Shown here: positions 1 to 8,022 of the stretch, piece after piece | Position numbering within the stretch: position 1 is the stretch's first letter | Layout of the letters: the number at the start of each line of letters is the position of its first letter | NCBI RefSeq assembly: GCF_026157085.1 | Contig: NZ_JANPVN010000001.1 | Span: 1,302,001 to 1,366,000, forward strand | DNA: 64,000 nucleotides | DNA from: Sphingomicrobium arenosum | GTDB taxonomy: Bacteria > Pseudomonadota > Alphaproteobacteria > Sphingomonadales > Sphingomonadaceae | Direction of reading: 5' to 3' | Made by a program: the position numbers and the translations under genes | The notes under the pieces: model-generated | The model's input: only the letters and a program-made list of their open reading frames with translations | Database searches by the model: none | What the model was told of the DNA's origin: nothing

Positions 1-299
1 ACTTCGTAGCGCGCCGTGCCGGGCAGGATCAGCGTGCGCTCGGCCCGCACCAGCCCCGCCAGCCGCCGCTGGCGCGAGGTCACCACCGACACGAAGCGCG
101 CGGTGAAGGGCGTCAGCCGGTTTTGCGCCTGCATCGCCTCGAGGCTGGTCGCCACCACCGTTTCGGGATCGGGCCCCTTCTCGGCGCGGTCGAGCAACAG
201 CGTCGCGAGAAAGAAGACGAGCAGCGCCACCCCCACCGCGAGGACAGCGAGAAGAATCGGCCTTACGAGGCCTGGTCCGGTTCGAGCAGTGTTTTCCAT
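1..299 (-). CDS. DUF4230 domain protein, N-terminal part (runs off the window)
   Basis: Only the first about 99 residues are visible. After a short basic N-terminus there is one hydrophobic membrane anchor (about residues 14-34). Next comes a segment reading PETVVATSLEAMQAQNRL, and the window edge cuts the protein at LILPGTARYEV, which is the conserved opening of the DUF4230 domain. DUF4230 proteins are membrane-anchored, mostly periplasmic proteins of unknown function. The chosen ATG overlaps the last 37 bases of the metallo-hydrolase gene upstream, so the two are probably translationally coupled. The family call rests on the visible motif; the rest of the domain lies outside the window. Confidence 0.75.
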   Translation of the reverse strand, partial: MENTARTGPGLVRPILLAVLAVGVALLVFFLATLLLDRAEKGPDPETVVATSLEAMQAQNRLTPFTARFVSVVTSRQRRLAGLVRAERTLILPGTARYE

Positions 300-1180
300 C
301 GTCCCTCCACCTCTTCAACGCGCCCCGCGCGCGCAAGTTCGATGAGATGCGCGGTCACCGATCCGCCCGCCGCCGGCACCAACCGTTCGTCGAGCCCGGG
401 GTAACAGGTGGCGACGATGTCATGGACGCTGTCGTCGCCCGCCGCGACCGCCTTCCAGATTTGTTTCTCGCGCGACAAACGGTGCCCGATGAGATGCCGG
501 ACCAACCGCTGCGGCCTGTCGATCTCGGGGCCGTGCGCGGGATAATAGACCTCATCCACTTCGCGCCCCCGCAGCTTGTCGAGGCTGCGCAGATACGCCC
601 CCATGTCACCATCGGGCGGCACGATCACGCTGGTCGACCAGCCCATTACATGATCCCCTGTCATCAACGCGCCGCGATAGGCGAAACACAGGTGGTTCGA
701 CGTATGGCCGGGCGTTGCCACCGCGACCATGTCATGGCCGTCGACCGCCATGGCCTCGCCATCGCCCATGACGCGGTCGGGCGCATAATCCTCGTCGAAG
801 CTCGCATCGGCGCGCGGGCCGTCATCGTCGAGCGCCAGCGGGGCGCAGCCGATGATCGGCGCGCCCGTCGCCGCCTTCAAGGCGCGACTGGCGGGCGAGT
901 GATCGCGATGCGTATGCGTACAGGCAATCGCGACGAGCCGCCGCGAACCCACCGCCTCGACGATGGCCGAGACATGGGCATCGAGGTCGGGGCCGGGATC
1001 GACCACCACCACTTCCGCCTCGCCGCCGAGGAGATAGGTCTGCGTGCCGGTAAAGGTATAGGGCGAGGGATTGCGCGCCAGCAGCCGCCCGACACCGGGG
1101 CGAAGCTGTTCGAGACGGGCATAGGGAGCATCCACCTCATCGCTGTGCCACGCCCCGGCGCGGAGGCCAACCACCCGCAC
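263..1180 (-). CDS. MBL-fold metallo-hydrolase (LACTB2/glyoxalase II-like)
   Basis: A 305-residue metallo-beta-lactamase-fold protein. The zinc-binding HxHxDH signature is read as THTHRDHS; further metal ligands fit in TPGHTSNHLCF and in the late PAHGPEI segment. A C-terminal region after about residue 215 resembles the winged-helix tail of LACTB2-type hydrolases. It probably hydrolyses a thioester or phosphoester in the cytoplasm; the substrate cannot be told from sequence. The start is a GTG with no strong ribosome-binding site, so a shorter form is possible. It is followed by an overlapping DUF4230 gene. Confidence 0.85.
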   Translation of the reverse strand: MRVVGLRAGAWHSDEVDAPYARLEQLRPGVGRLLARNPSPYTFTGTQTYLLGGEAEVVVVDPGPDLDAHVSAIVEAVGSRRLVAIACTHTHRDHSPASRALKAATGAPIIGCAPLALDDDGPRADASFDEDYAPDRVMGDGEAMAVDGHDMVAVATPGHTSNHLCFAYRGALMTGDHVMGWSTSVIVPPDGDMGAYLRSLDKLRGREVDEVYYPAHGPEIDRPQRLVRHLIGHRLSREKQIWKAVAAGDDSVHDIVATCYPGLDERLVPAAGGSVTAHLIELARAGRVEEVEGRWKTLLEPDQAS

Positions 1181-1198
1181 GCTATTTTGCCCGAAAGG

Positions 1199-1240
1199 AA
1201 AAGGGGCGACCCCGACCCGAAGGTCGGAATCGCCCCTGCT
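1199..1240 (-). terminator. Intrinsic terminator after the M56 peptidase gene
   Basis: A long hairpin has outer arms AGGGGCGA/TCGCCCCT and inner arms CCGACC/GGTCGG closed by CGAA. On the minus strand it ends in a T run (CCCCTTTT). It lies between the BlaR-like gene and the metallo-hydrolase gene. Confidence 0.8.
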
Positions 1241-1271
1241 TACCGGAGCCCGTGGGGTTTAGGGACGGATC

Positions 1272-2855
1272 CTAGCGGTTCCGGCGAGCCTCCATCTCGG
1301 CAAGAGCCGACTGAAGACCCGCTTCTGCGCCCTTCAAGGCATTGGTGACTACCTCCGGATCGACAGACGACATCGAGGCTTCGACGATCGCCTCGATATC
1401 CATCGCCTGGATCGAGGCCTTGGCGGCGCGCAATCCCGCCTTCATCACTTCAGGATCCTGGCCGTGGCGGCGAAATTCATCGGCTTCCGCATCGATATCG
1501 GCGATGCCCTCGTCGAGATCGCGGATGGCTTCGGCAAGGTCGCGGCGCATCTCTTGCATGTCGATCTCGACTTCGGCCATCTCCTGGCGCATCTCGATGC
1601 GGACTTCCTCGCGCTCCTGGCGCACCTCGACGATCGCCTCGCGAATTTCCTCGATGGCCTCGTCGAACTCGGCGCGCTCTTGCGCGGTCATCTCGCTATA
1701 ATTCTTGTCGCCGTTGATCGAGATACCATAAGCGTGCGGATGCGCGGCGGCGGCGGCGGACGATACCGCGACCGGCGCAACCGGCGCGATGGGCGCCACC
1801 GGCGCGGGCGGGGCGATGCCGAGACCACCGACCGCGACCGGCGCGACCGGCGCGCCAGCCGCCATCGGCACGCCAGCAGGAAGCGGGGCAGGCGGCGCGG
1901 CGACATCGATCACGCTAACGGCGCGGCTCGCGGTGGCAGGCAGGATTACCGCCGCCAGCACGGCCATAATCAGCATCCCAGAGGGGCGGTGCGCGACATT
2001 CTTCATCATCTTCAATCTCCGTTTCAGACAGGTGTCGCGGGCATTGGCGAAGAGCAGCTTCTGGGGCGCCGCCGACTTGGCGATGGCCCTTCCGTAATCG
2101 GCCGCTGCCGAGGGACCGCGCCGCGCCAGGACACGGGCGTCGCACGCCGCTTCCTGGTCGAAATGGAAGGCCGCATAGGCCCGCCACGCGATCGGGTTGA
2201 ACCAATGGAGAGAGAGGATGAAGAGACCGAACTGGCGTGCGAAAAGATCGCCCGAGCGGTGGTGTGAGAGTTCATGCTCGAGTGCGAGATCGAGCTCGGT
2301 GTCGGTGCAGCGATCGGCATAGCTTTGCGGCAGCGCGATCACGCGGTGGATCGTCCCGAAGGCCATCGGACCCGGAGCGGCGGGCGAGACCATGAGGTCG
2401 ATACCGCCGACCCGTTCGACCTTGGTCGCAGGTCCGAGGATGGTGCGGCGGTGCTGGACGTAACGCCCTTGGTAGACCAGGAACGTCGCCACCGCGCCGA
2501 TCGCCCAGAGGGTCAACAGCAACAGCGGCCAGTCCATGCTGGCAACGGCGGGCGCGAGCGCATCGGTGCCCTGCGCCTCCCCCTTCATCGCAGCGACGAT
2601 ATAGGCGTTGGCAAGCGCGCTTTCCTGTCCCCCGCTGACCGCACCGGCCGCGGCGGCGGGCAGGATGGTCGGCGCGGCCACCTCGCGTTCGACCACCGTC
2701 TCGAAGGTCGGCACGAAGAAGCGTGCGGCGGGTAACAGCCACAGGCCATAGGCCACCCGCGCGCCGAAGCGCTGTGCCACGGGGCCGCGGATCGCGAGCA
2801 CGAGCAGCATCAGCGCGCTGGTCCAGACGAGCGTTTCGATCAGCCATTCGCTCAT
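1272..2855 (-). CDS. M56 (BlaR1/MecR1-type) membrane metallopeptidase with coiled-coil tail
   Basis: A 527-residue protein. Hydrophobic segments near residues 6-24 and 108-128 flank a soluble region containing the zinc protease motif HELSH (H194, E195, H198), as in the peptidase-M56 domain of BlaR1. Another membrane segment lies near 293-312. An Ala/Pro/Val-rich linker follows, then a highly charged stretch rich in Glu, Arg and Met (about 390-480) that looks like a long coiled coil. BlaR1's penicillin-binding sensor domain is absent, so the signal is probably not a beta-lactam bound covalently. The gene overlaps the BlaI-type repressor by four bases (ATGA), the classic repressor/antirepressor arrangement. 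Confidence 0.88.
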   Translation of the reverse strand: MSEWLIETLVWTSALMLLVLAIRGPVAQRFGARVAYGLWLLPAARFFVPTFETVVEREVAAPTILPAAAAGAVSGGQESALANAYIVAAMKGEAQGTDALAPAVASMDWPLLLLTLWAIGAVATFLVYQGRYVQHRRTILGPATKVERVGGIDLMVSPAAPGPMAFGTIHRVIALPQSYADRCTDTELDLALEHELSHHRSGDLFARQFGLFILSLHWFNPIAWRAYAAFHFDQEAACDARVLARRGPSAAADYGRAIAKSAAPQKLLFANARDTCLKRRLKMMKNVAHRPSGMLIMAVLAAVILPATASRAVSVIDVAAPPAPLPAGVPMAAGAPVAPVAVGGLGIAPPAPVAPIAPVAPVAVSSAAAAAHPHAYGISINGDKNYSEMTAQERAEFDEAIEEIREAIVEVRQEREEVRIEMRQEMAEVEIDMQEMRRDLAEAIRDLDEGIADIDAEADEFRRHGQDPEVMKAGLRAAKASIQAMDIEAIVEASMSSVDPEVVTNALKGAEAGLQSALAEMEARRNR

Positions 2856-3226
2856 TTCTTGAGCTCCTTCAGCAGCGCTTCGATTTCGGCGATTTCGCTG
2901 TCGGTGATCGCCTCGTCCTCGGCGAGGCGCGCGATCATCGGGGTCAGCCGCCCGCCGAACAATCGATCGACGAGGCGTCGGCTTTCATTGCCGACATAGG
3001 AATCGCGTTCGATGGCGGGGCTGTAGAGATAGCGGCGGCCCTCCGCCTCATGCCGCACCGCACCCTTCTGGGTCAGGCGCGAGAGCATCGTCTTGACCGT
3101 CGGCAGGCTCCAGCCGCGGCTCTCGGGCACGCGCTCGGCGACCTCGGCGGCGCTGACCGCCTGCGGGGCCGCGCTCCACAGCGCTTCCATGATTTCCAGT
3201 TCGGCTTCACTGACGCGCTTGTCCAA
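2852..3226 (-). CDS. BlaI/MecI/CopY family transcriptional repressor
   Basis: A 124-residue winged-helix repressor: VSEAELEIMEALW at the N-terminus, the recognition helix region SLPTVKTMLSRLTQKG, and a C-terminal dimerisation segment. In this family the paired M56 protease triggers cleavage of the repressor. The start is a TTG seven bases after a perfect AAGGAG. A longer in-frame reading exists but would put the upstream dyad inside the coding sequence. The gene overlaps the M56 gene, and both are probably autoregulated through the dyad at 3246-3278. Confidence 0.9.
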   Translation of the reverse strand: MDKRVSEAELEIMEALWSAAPQAVSAAEVAERVPESRGWSLPTVKTMLSRLTQKGAVRHEAEGRRYLYSPAIERDSYVGNESRRLVDRLFGGRLTPMIARLAEDEAITDSEIAEIEALLKELKK

Positions 3227-3245
3227 GACTCGGCTCCTTGATCGA

Positions 3246-3278
3246 TTACGCTCGTAGTCATTACGACTACATTCGTAA
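3246..3278. promoter_or_regulatory. 33-bp dyad, likely BlaI-type operator
   Basis: Two nested inverted repeats share one centre at 3262: GTAGTC/GACTAC arms (3254-3259 and 3265-3270) and outer TTACG/CGTAA arms (3246-3250 and 3274-3278). It ends about 20 bases upstream of the TTG start of the BlaI-type gene. Known BlaI/MecI operators are dyads containing TACA/TGTA; the GACTACA half here is close. Operator function is inferred from position and symmetry. Confidence 0.6.
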
Positions 3279-3330
3279 CCGTCAACCCCCGAGCCACGGT
3301 TCGTCGACATATTTTCGACGAACGGCGGTT

Positions 3331-3846
3331 TTAGCGGCTGCGATAGCCCTCGCCAGCGGGTCCATCTTCATCGCCCGGGGCCTCGCCCTCGGTGTCGAGC
3401 GTCGCCAGTTCGGCCTCGACCTGCGCCAGCAACGCCACCCGCGACTCGGCGCTGAGGTCATCGGCGATGGTGATCTGCCGCTGTGCGCTCTCCAGCATGG
3501 TGCGATAGGTCTCGGGATCGGCATCGCTGGCGCACAGGATCACGCGGTTGACCCGACGCCCGCCGTTCGCGCCGTCCATCAGCACCTCGGCGACGAAGGC
3601 ACGTGTCGGGCACTCGTCACCCGGTTCTGGGATGGCCGACGGCGCGGCGACCAGCCCCTCGCCCGCCAGCGTCACCTCTGTCTCTTCTTCGAGCACATTG
3701 CCCTCGGCATCCAGCTCGCGCCGGATCTCGCGCTTCACGATTGTCGGCGCGTCCGACGCCTCACTTTTATATTTTGGGGTCGGCGGCGGCGGGGGCGGTG
3801 CGGGCACATCCTGCAATGCAATCGCCAGCAACATGGTCGTGATCAT
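3331..3846 (-). CDS. Hypothetical exported protein, proline-rich N-terminus, acidic
   Basis: A 171-residue protein not assigned to any family. It begins with a very short hydrophobic stretch (ITTMLLAIALQ) that could be a signal peptide, followed by a proline run. Next are charged segments, two cysteines (about 79 and 103) that could pair if exported, and a Glu/Gly-rich tail. It starts downstream of the glycosyltransferase gene on the same strand, after a 71-base gap, and has GGGG upstream of the ATG. Coding is supported by protein-like composition and by the absence of a better frame. Confidence 0.6.
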   Translation of the reverse strand: MITTMLLAIALQDVPAPPPPPPTPKYKSEASDAPTIVKREIRRELDAEGNVLEEETEVTLAGEGLVAAPSAIPEPGDECPTRAFVAEVLMDGANGGRRVNRVILCASDADPETYRTMLESAQRQITIADDLSAESRVALLAQVEAELATLDTEGEAPGDEDGPAGEGYRSR

Positions 3847-3917
3847 TTGTTCGTCCCCTTCGCCTCGATGCGCCTGACGCGATCATGCGCCAGCGCCCTG
3901 AACCGCGCCTGAAAGGC

Positions 3918-5177
3918 CTAGGCGCCCTGCCCCTGTGCGCGTTCGCTCAGCACGTGGCTGGCACCCTCGCCATCGCGTGCGGCGCGGCGGTCGAGCGCTT
4001 CCGGATAGACCTCGCCGAACAGCATCCCGAAAGTGCGGTCCCAGCTATGGTTGCCGCGCACCAGTTTCTTGCCTTCCGCACCGATCGCCGCCGCGCCCTC
4101 GCGCCACACGCGCTGGATATTGGCGGCCATCGCGTCGCTGTCATCCACCGGCCCGAGGTAGCCCGTGCCGGCCGGCACCTGGCAGGGCATCGAGCCCGCC
4201 TCGACCCCGACCACCGGCAGTCCCGCGGCCTGCGCCTCGAGGATCGAATTGCCCGCCACTTCATAGGGCATGGCCGACACATAGATATCGGACGACGCAT
4301 AGGCCCGCGCCAGCGCGGCGCGATCCTTCAGGTAACCCGGCATATGCACCGCCGCCTCGACCCCCGCCTCGAGCTGCTTCTGCCGCCATTTGCCATCGCC
4401 CAGCACCAGAAGGTGCGCGCCCATCTCTTCGGGCAGCTTGCGGAACGCGTCGAGCACGACCTGCACACGCTTCTCGCGGTCGAGCCGCCCGGCATAGACG
4501 AGCAGCGGCGCCTTGTCGGCAATGCCGAGGCTGGCACGAAAGTCGGGGTCGCGCTCTTCCTCGCGGAACTGGCTGAGGTCGAGCCCCTGCGGCAGCAGGA
4601 AGGGCTCGCGCACCCCCATGTCGCGAAACTGCTGGAGCGCGATCGGGTTGAGCGCATAGACCGCGTCGAACTTGGTATAGAGCTTCTTGGCATAGCGTCG
4701 CCCGAGGTTCGCCGCCATGCGCCCGATACGCTTGCCCGCCACCGTGTGCACCGCTTCGTAGAAGTGCGCTTCGGGAAAGTCGGTGCGATAGCCCGCCACC
4801 GTCGCCGTGCCCGGCGTCTCGTCGCGATATTTGAGCGCCGCCCATGGCAAATTGTACGGATCGATCGATTCGATCACGTCGGGACGAAAGCGATCGAGAA
4901 TGCCCCGCACTGCCTTGTTCCGGAGCATCAGCCGGTAATTGGGCTGGTGCGGCAGCGTCGGGCTTTTCACATAGGCCGTGATCAGCCGCCCTTCCTCGAC
5001 CACCTTGTCCTCGGGGCCGGGGATGATGAGCAGATGCTGCCAATCGAGCTTCTCGGCGATATAACGCCGCTTGTAGCGCAGGTAATTGCCCCCGCCGCCA
5101 CCGGTCTCGGAATAGTTTTGCGTCAGGTCGCACAGCATCGGCGCGCGACCGGCGGGACGAGAAGATTGATCAAGCAT
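3918..5177 (-). CDS. Glycosyltransferase family 4/1 (GT-B fold)
   Basis: A 419-residue protein. The N-terminal half has a glycine-rich donor/acceptor loop (TGGGGGNYLRYKRRY). The C-terminal GT-B domain contains PLLVYAGRLDREKR, LVLGDGKW and the ExxxxxG-type nucleotide-sugar site NSILEAQAAGLPVVG. It probably transfers a sugar onto a lipid or polysaccharide at the cytoplasmic face of the inner membrane; the substrate is unknown. An ATG is preferred over an in-frame upstream TTG because AAGGGG lies just ahead of it. No other polysaccharide gene adjoins it. Confidence 0.87.
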   Translation of the reverse strand: MLDQSSRPAGRAPMLCDLTQNYSETGGGGGNYLRYKRRYIAEKLDWQHLLIIPGPEDKVVEEGRLITAYVKSPTLPHQPNYRLMLRNKAVRGILDRFRPDVIESIDPYNLPWAALKYRDETPGTATVAGYRTDFPEAHFYEAVHTVAGKRIGRMAANLGRRYAKKLYTKFDAVYALNPIALQQFRDMGVREPFLLPQGLDLSQFREEERDPDFRASLGIADKAPLLVYAGRLDREKRVQVVLDAFRKLPEEMGAHLLVLGDGKWRQKQLEAGVEAAVHMPGYLKDRAALARAYASSDIYVSAMPYEVAGNSILEAQAAGLPVVGVEAGSMPCQVPAGTGYLGPVDDSDAMAANIQRVWREGAAAIGAEGKKLVRGNHSWDRTFGMLFGEVYPEALDRRAARDGEGASHVLSERAQGQGA

Positions 5178-5380
5178 GGCGCGCCCCTTGCACGTCAATA
5201 AGGGCAGAAAATCGGCAAAGCCGCGTTTATCGAGCCCGGCCCTGCCGTCGACTGTCGGAAAATTTTACGGACCAGCGCCACAACGCACGAAGCCTTTATC
5301 CATTTTTGCCGGTTTTAAGACATTATAGAAAACTGGCACGCGCCGTGCAAAGTATCGGGCGTCCACATTGGTTCCACAAA

Positions 5381-5444
5381 CCAAAGCTAAAGGGACGGTG
5401 ACAACGGGATCTGGTCCCCGGCGTCACCGTCCCTTTTCCTTTGG
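5381..5444. repeat. REP-like long imperfect hairpin in a 294-bp gap
   Basis: A perfect 14-bp stem (AAAGGGACGGTGAC with GTCACCGTCCCTTT) encloses a 20-base loop that itself holds a GGGA/TCCC hairpin. It is extended after two unpaired bases by CCAAAG/CTTTGG. Arms of the GGGACGGTGAC type are typical of REP elements mobilised by RAYT transposases (recalled knowledge, not searched). It lies downstream of grxD on the minus strand and may also end that transcript. The rest of 5178-5471 holds nothing else recognisable. Confidence 0.6.
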
Positions 5445-5471
5445 GGCCAATACCCCCGGCCTATGGGCGCG

Positions 5472-5792
5472 TCAGGCGCCGGCCTTGTCGCCGAGCATCT
5501 CTTTCAACTCGCCGCTCTCGTACATCTCCATCATGATGTCCGAACCACCGACGAACTCGCCGTCGATGTAGAGCTGCGGGATGGTCGGCCAGTCCGAATA
5601 GTCCTTGATGCCCTGCCGGATTTCCTGATCGGCGAGCACGTCGACCGTCTCGAACTCGGTGCCGAGATGATCGAGGATCGCCACCGCGCGGCTCGAAAAG
5701 CCGCATTGCGGGAAGAGCTTCGAGCCCTTCATGAAGAGGAGGACCGGATGGTCCTTCACCATCGCGTCGATGCGCGTCTTGATGTCGCTCAT
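5472..5792 (-). CDS. grxD: Monothiol glutaredoxin, Grx4 (CGFS) family
   Basis: A 106-residue protein with the monothiol active site CGFS (C30), the WPTIPQLYIDGEFVGG region that holds the cis-proline, and the glutathione-binding GGSDI segment. Grx4 proteins bind a [2Fe-2S] cluster with glutathione, usually as a heterodimer with a BolA protein, and act in iron-sulfur cluster delivery and iron sensing. AGGAG precedes the ATG. The BolA gene lies immediately upstream on the same strand. Confidence 0.96.
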   Translation of the reverse strand: MSDIKTRIDAMVKDHPVLLFMKGSKLFPQCGFSSRAVAILDHLGTEFETVDVLADQEIRQGIKDYSDWPTIPQLYIDGEFVGGSDIMMEMYESGELKEMLGDKAGA

Positions 5793-5825
5793 ATTCTGTC
5801 TCCTACGAGCGGATATTGATCGAGG

Positions 5826-6059
5826 TCACGCTGGGCATTTGGTGGTGAGCTGCAGTGCATGCAACTCCCCGCCAATGCGTCCGCCCAGCGCGGCATAGAC
5901 CTTCTGATGCTGCTTCACCCGGCTCATCCCGGCGAAACTCGCGCTGGTCACGACCGCGGCCCAATGATCGTTATCGCCCGCAAGGTCGGTCAGCTCGACG
6001 GTCGCATCAGGAATGGCGGCGATGATCGCCGCCTCGATGTCGGGCCCGGCCATCGGCAT
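5826..6059 (-). CDS. BolA/IbaG family protein
   Basis: A 77-residue BolA-fold protein with the typical DHW.AVV.S..F.G.S.V..H..VY..L pattern, a conserved HQKVY histidine and an ELHAL end. It is the expected partner of the adjacent monothiol glutaredoxin in [2Fe-2S] cluster handling. The ATG overlaps the stop of the upstream DUF1476 gene (TGATG), so the two are translationally coupled. The start could instead be the third codon (MAGP). Confidence 0.92.
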   Translation of the reverse strand: MPMAGPDIEAAIIAAIPDATVELTDLAGDNDHWAAVVTSASFAGMSRVKQHQKVYAALGGRIGGELHALQLTTKCPA

Positions 6060-6385
6060 CAGCTGTTGCTTTCGATGAAGTGCCGGCGCGCCTCGACCTG
6101 CTTATGCTCGAGCGCGGCGCGGATATCGGCCTCGCTGACATCGCAGCCTGCGTTGGTAAGGTCGCCCAAGAGCTTGCGGATGACATCCTCGTCGCCCGCT
6201 TCCTCGAAATCGGCGCGCACGACTTCCTTGGCGTAATTCTCGGCCTCGACCTCGCTCAGCCCCATCTTCTCGGCTGCCCAGGCACCGAGCAGCCGGTTGC
6301 GCCGCGCGGCGACCTTGAACTGCATTTCCTGGTCGCGCGCGAACTTGTTCTCGAACGCCTTCTCGCGATCCTCGAAATTGCCCAT
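6059..6385 (-). CDS. F1-ATPase zeta inhibitor-type protein (DUF1476)
   Basis: A 108-residue, all-alpha, charged protein beginning MGNFEDREKAFENKFARDQE and continuing with RRNRLLGAWAAEKMGL, the hallmark of DUF1476. In Paracoccus this family is the zeta subunit, which inhibits ATP hydrolysis by F1FO-ATP synthase through its N-terminal segment (established knowledge). A much longer open frame exists upstream, but its N-terminal part is compositionally a shadow of the transpeptidase gene. It is the first gene of the zeta-BolA-Grx4 unit. Confidence 0.93.
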   Translation of the reverse strand: MGNFEDREKAFENKFARDQEMQFKVAARRNRLLGAWAAEKMGLSEVEAENYAKEVVRADFEEAGDEDVIRKLLGDLTNAGCDVSEADIRAALEHKQVEARRHFIESNS

Positions 6386-6474
6386 ATCCTGTTTCCCTTG
6401 ATCTTGACGGTTCCCCGCCGAGATAGGGGCGCACGGGCGCGGGCGCAATGCGGCTGATGCGATGGAGGGCTCGC

Positions 6475-7821
6475 CTAGAAGGAAGCCGCCTCGTCGGCGA
6501 GCGCGGTCGCGGTGGCTTCCGCTACCTGCTCCACCAGCTGCGGCTCGCCGTCGAGACCATAGACATCGTGGCTGAACGCCAGCGCGCCGTCGATCGCCTC
6601 GGCGGTCAGGTAGGTGACGAACACCGCCACCCCTTCGGGCAGCTGATGGTGATATTCGGTGCCGCCGATGTCGGGCACGCCCTGCCCCTTGTAAAGCCAG
6701 CCCGCGAAGCGCTCGGCATCCTCGAGACGGATGCACCCGTTCGACAGCGCGCGCATGTCGCGGCCGAAATATTCACGCATCGGCGTGTCGTGCAGGTAGA
6801 TGCCCGTCGCATTGGGGAAGTTGAACTTGAAATCGCCCATCGAATTGGTCGGCCCCGGGCGCTGGCGCACCTTGAGGTTGCCGGGCCGCAAAGCGGTCGA
6901 CCAGTCGACGGTCTTGGGATCGACCACATTGGCATCCAGCGCCCAGCGATCGACGATCTCATAGCCACGCGGGCGCATATAGCTCTCGCCCATCCGCTTG
7001 ATATTGGGTCCCACAGTCTTGCGCACGAGATTGTCGGGCACGTGCCAATATGGATTATGCGTCGCGTAGTGAATCGTCGAGACGATGAGCGGGGTGCGGC
7101 TGTCGACCGGGCCGACCATCTCATTCTTGCCGACGACAACCTTCATGCTGTCGACCGGCTGGCCATTGTCGTACATCCACAGCCGCTGGCTGGCGACATC
7201 GACCAGCACGAAGCGGTTGCGCTTGGGCAACGCACGCACGCGCGCCATCGTCGCTTTCAGGGCATGCGCGCTTTCGACCGGCAGCCCGCGGCCATAGGCC
7301 TTGGCGCTGGCGCGCAGTTGCTCGTAGACGACGTTCATCGCCGTATTCTGGCGCACGAGGGTCGACAGCGACCGTGCCTGCGTGAGGAGCGTCACATGGT
7401 CGGCGCGCGAAAAGCGCATCGGCTTCTGATAGGGGTCGCCATATTCGACGCCGAGGACCGGCGCCTGAAGAATGGTGACATAATCGAGATAGGCGCGATC
7501 GAGCAGCTGCGAGAGTTGCTTCGCCGCCGCCACGTCGCCGCCAGCCGCCCGGGCCCGCAGCGCCTCGGCCTGCGCGGCCACGGTGGGCCCCTCGTTATAG
7601 CCTTCGAAATCGGCAAAACGCAGCAGGTCGATCAGCCGGTCGGCGCCCGCGACCTGATCGGCATCGCCAGACCAGCGCACGGCCTCGTCGGGCGACTGCT
7701 GCGCGGTGGTCGCTGCGCGCATCCGTTCGGAGGGCAGCTCCTGCGCCGCAGCAGCGACCGGCGCTGCACTGCACAAGATGGTGGCAAGCGTGAGAAGGTG
7801 GGTTTTGCGCATGTCGATCAT
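6475..7821 (-). CDS. L,D-transpeptidase, YcbB-like, exported
   Basis: A 448-residue protein with a signal peptide (about 1-26, ending APVAAAAQ). A long N-terminal region precedes the YkuD catalytic domain, whose signature reads YLHDTP then SNGCIRLED (catalytic Cys in NGCIRL, conserved His upstream). Such enzymes form 3-3 peptidoglycan cross-links or attach proteins to peptidoglycan in the periplasm. Length and organisation fit the YcbB/LdtD group. The start may instead be the Met three codons in (MRKTHLL). Confidence 0.92.
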   Translation of the reverse strand: MIDMRKTHLLTLATILCSAAPVAAAAQELPSERMRAATTAQQSPDEAVRWSGDADQVAGADRLIDLLRFADFEGYNEGPTVAAQAEALRARAAGGDVAAAKQLSQLLDRAYLDYVTILQAPVLGVEYGDPYQKPMRFSRADHVTLLTQARSLSTLVRQNTAMNVVYEQLRASAKAYGRGLPVESAHALKATMARVRALPKRNRFVLVDVASQRLWMYDNGQPVDSMKVVVGKNEMVGPVDSRTPLIVSTIHYATHNPYWHVPDNLVRKTVGPNIKRMGESYMRPRGYEIVDRWALDANVVDPKTVDWSTALRPGNLKVRQRPGPTNSMGDFKFNFPNATGIYLHDTPMREYFGRDMRALSNGCIRLEDAERFAGWLYKGQGVPDIGGTEYHHQLPEGVAVFVTYLTAEAIDGALAFSHDVYGLDGEPQLVEQVAEATATALADEAASF

Positions 7822-8022
7822 CTTTCGTTACGCTCATTATGGTACAGCAAAAATTGCTCGTGCCTTAAGGGTTTATCGCCCCATCGCAGCACAAGCTCGC
7901 TTCCCCGTAAAGCTGTGTCTCCATCGCCACATTATCATGCCCCGGCGGGGATTTTGGGGAACGGCACACAGTCTCATCGGTTCCTGAACTGTGATTTCCT
8001 CTTACGGAAATAAAGGGACAAG

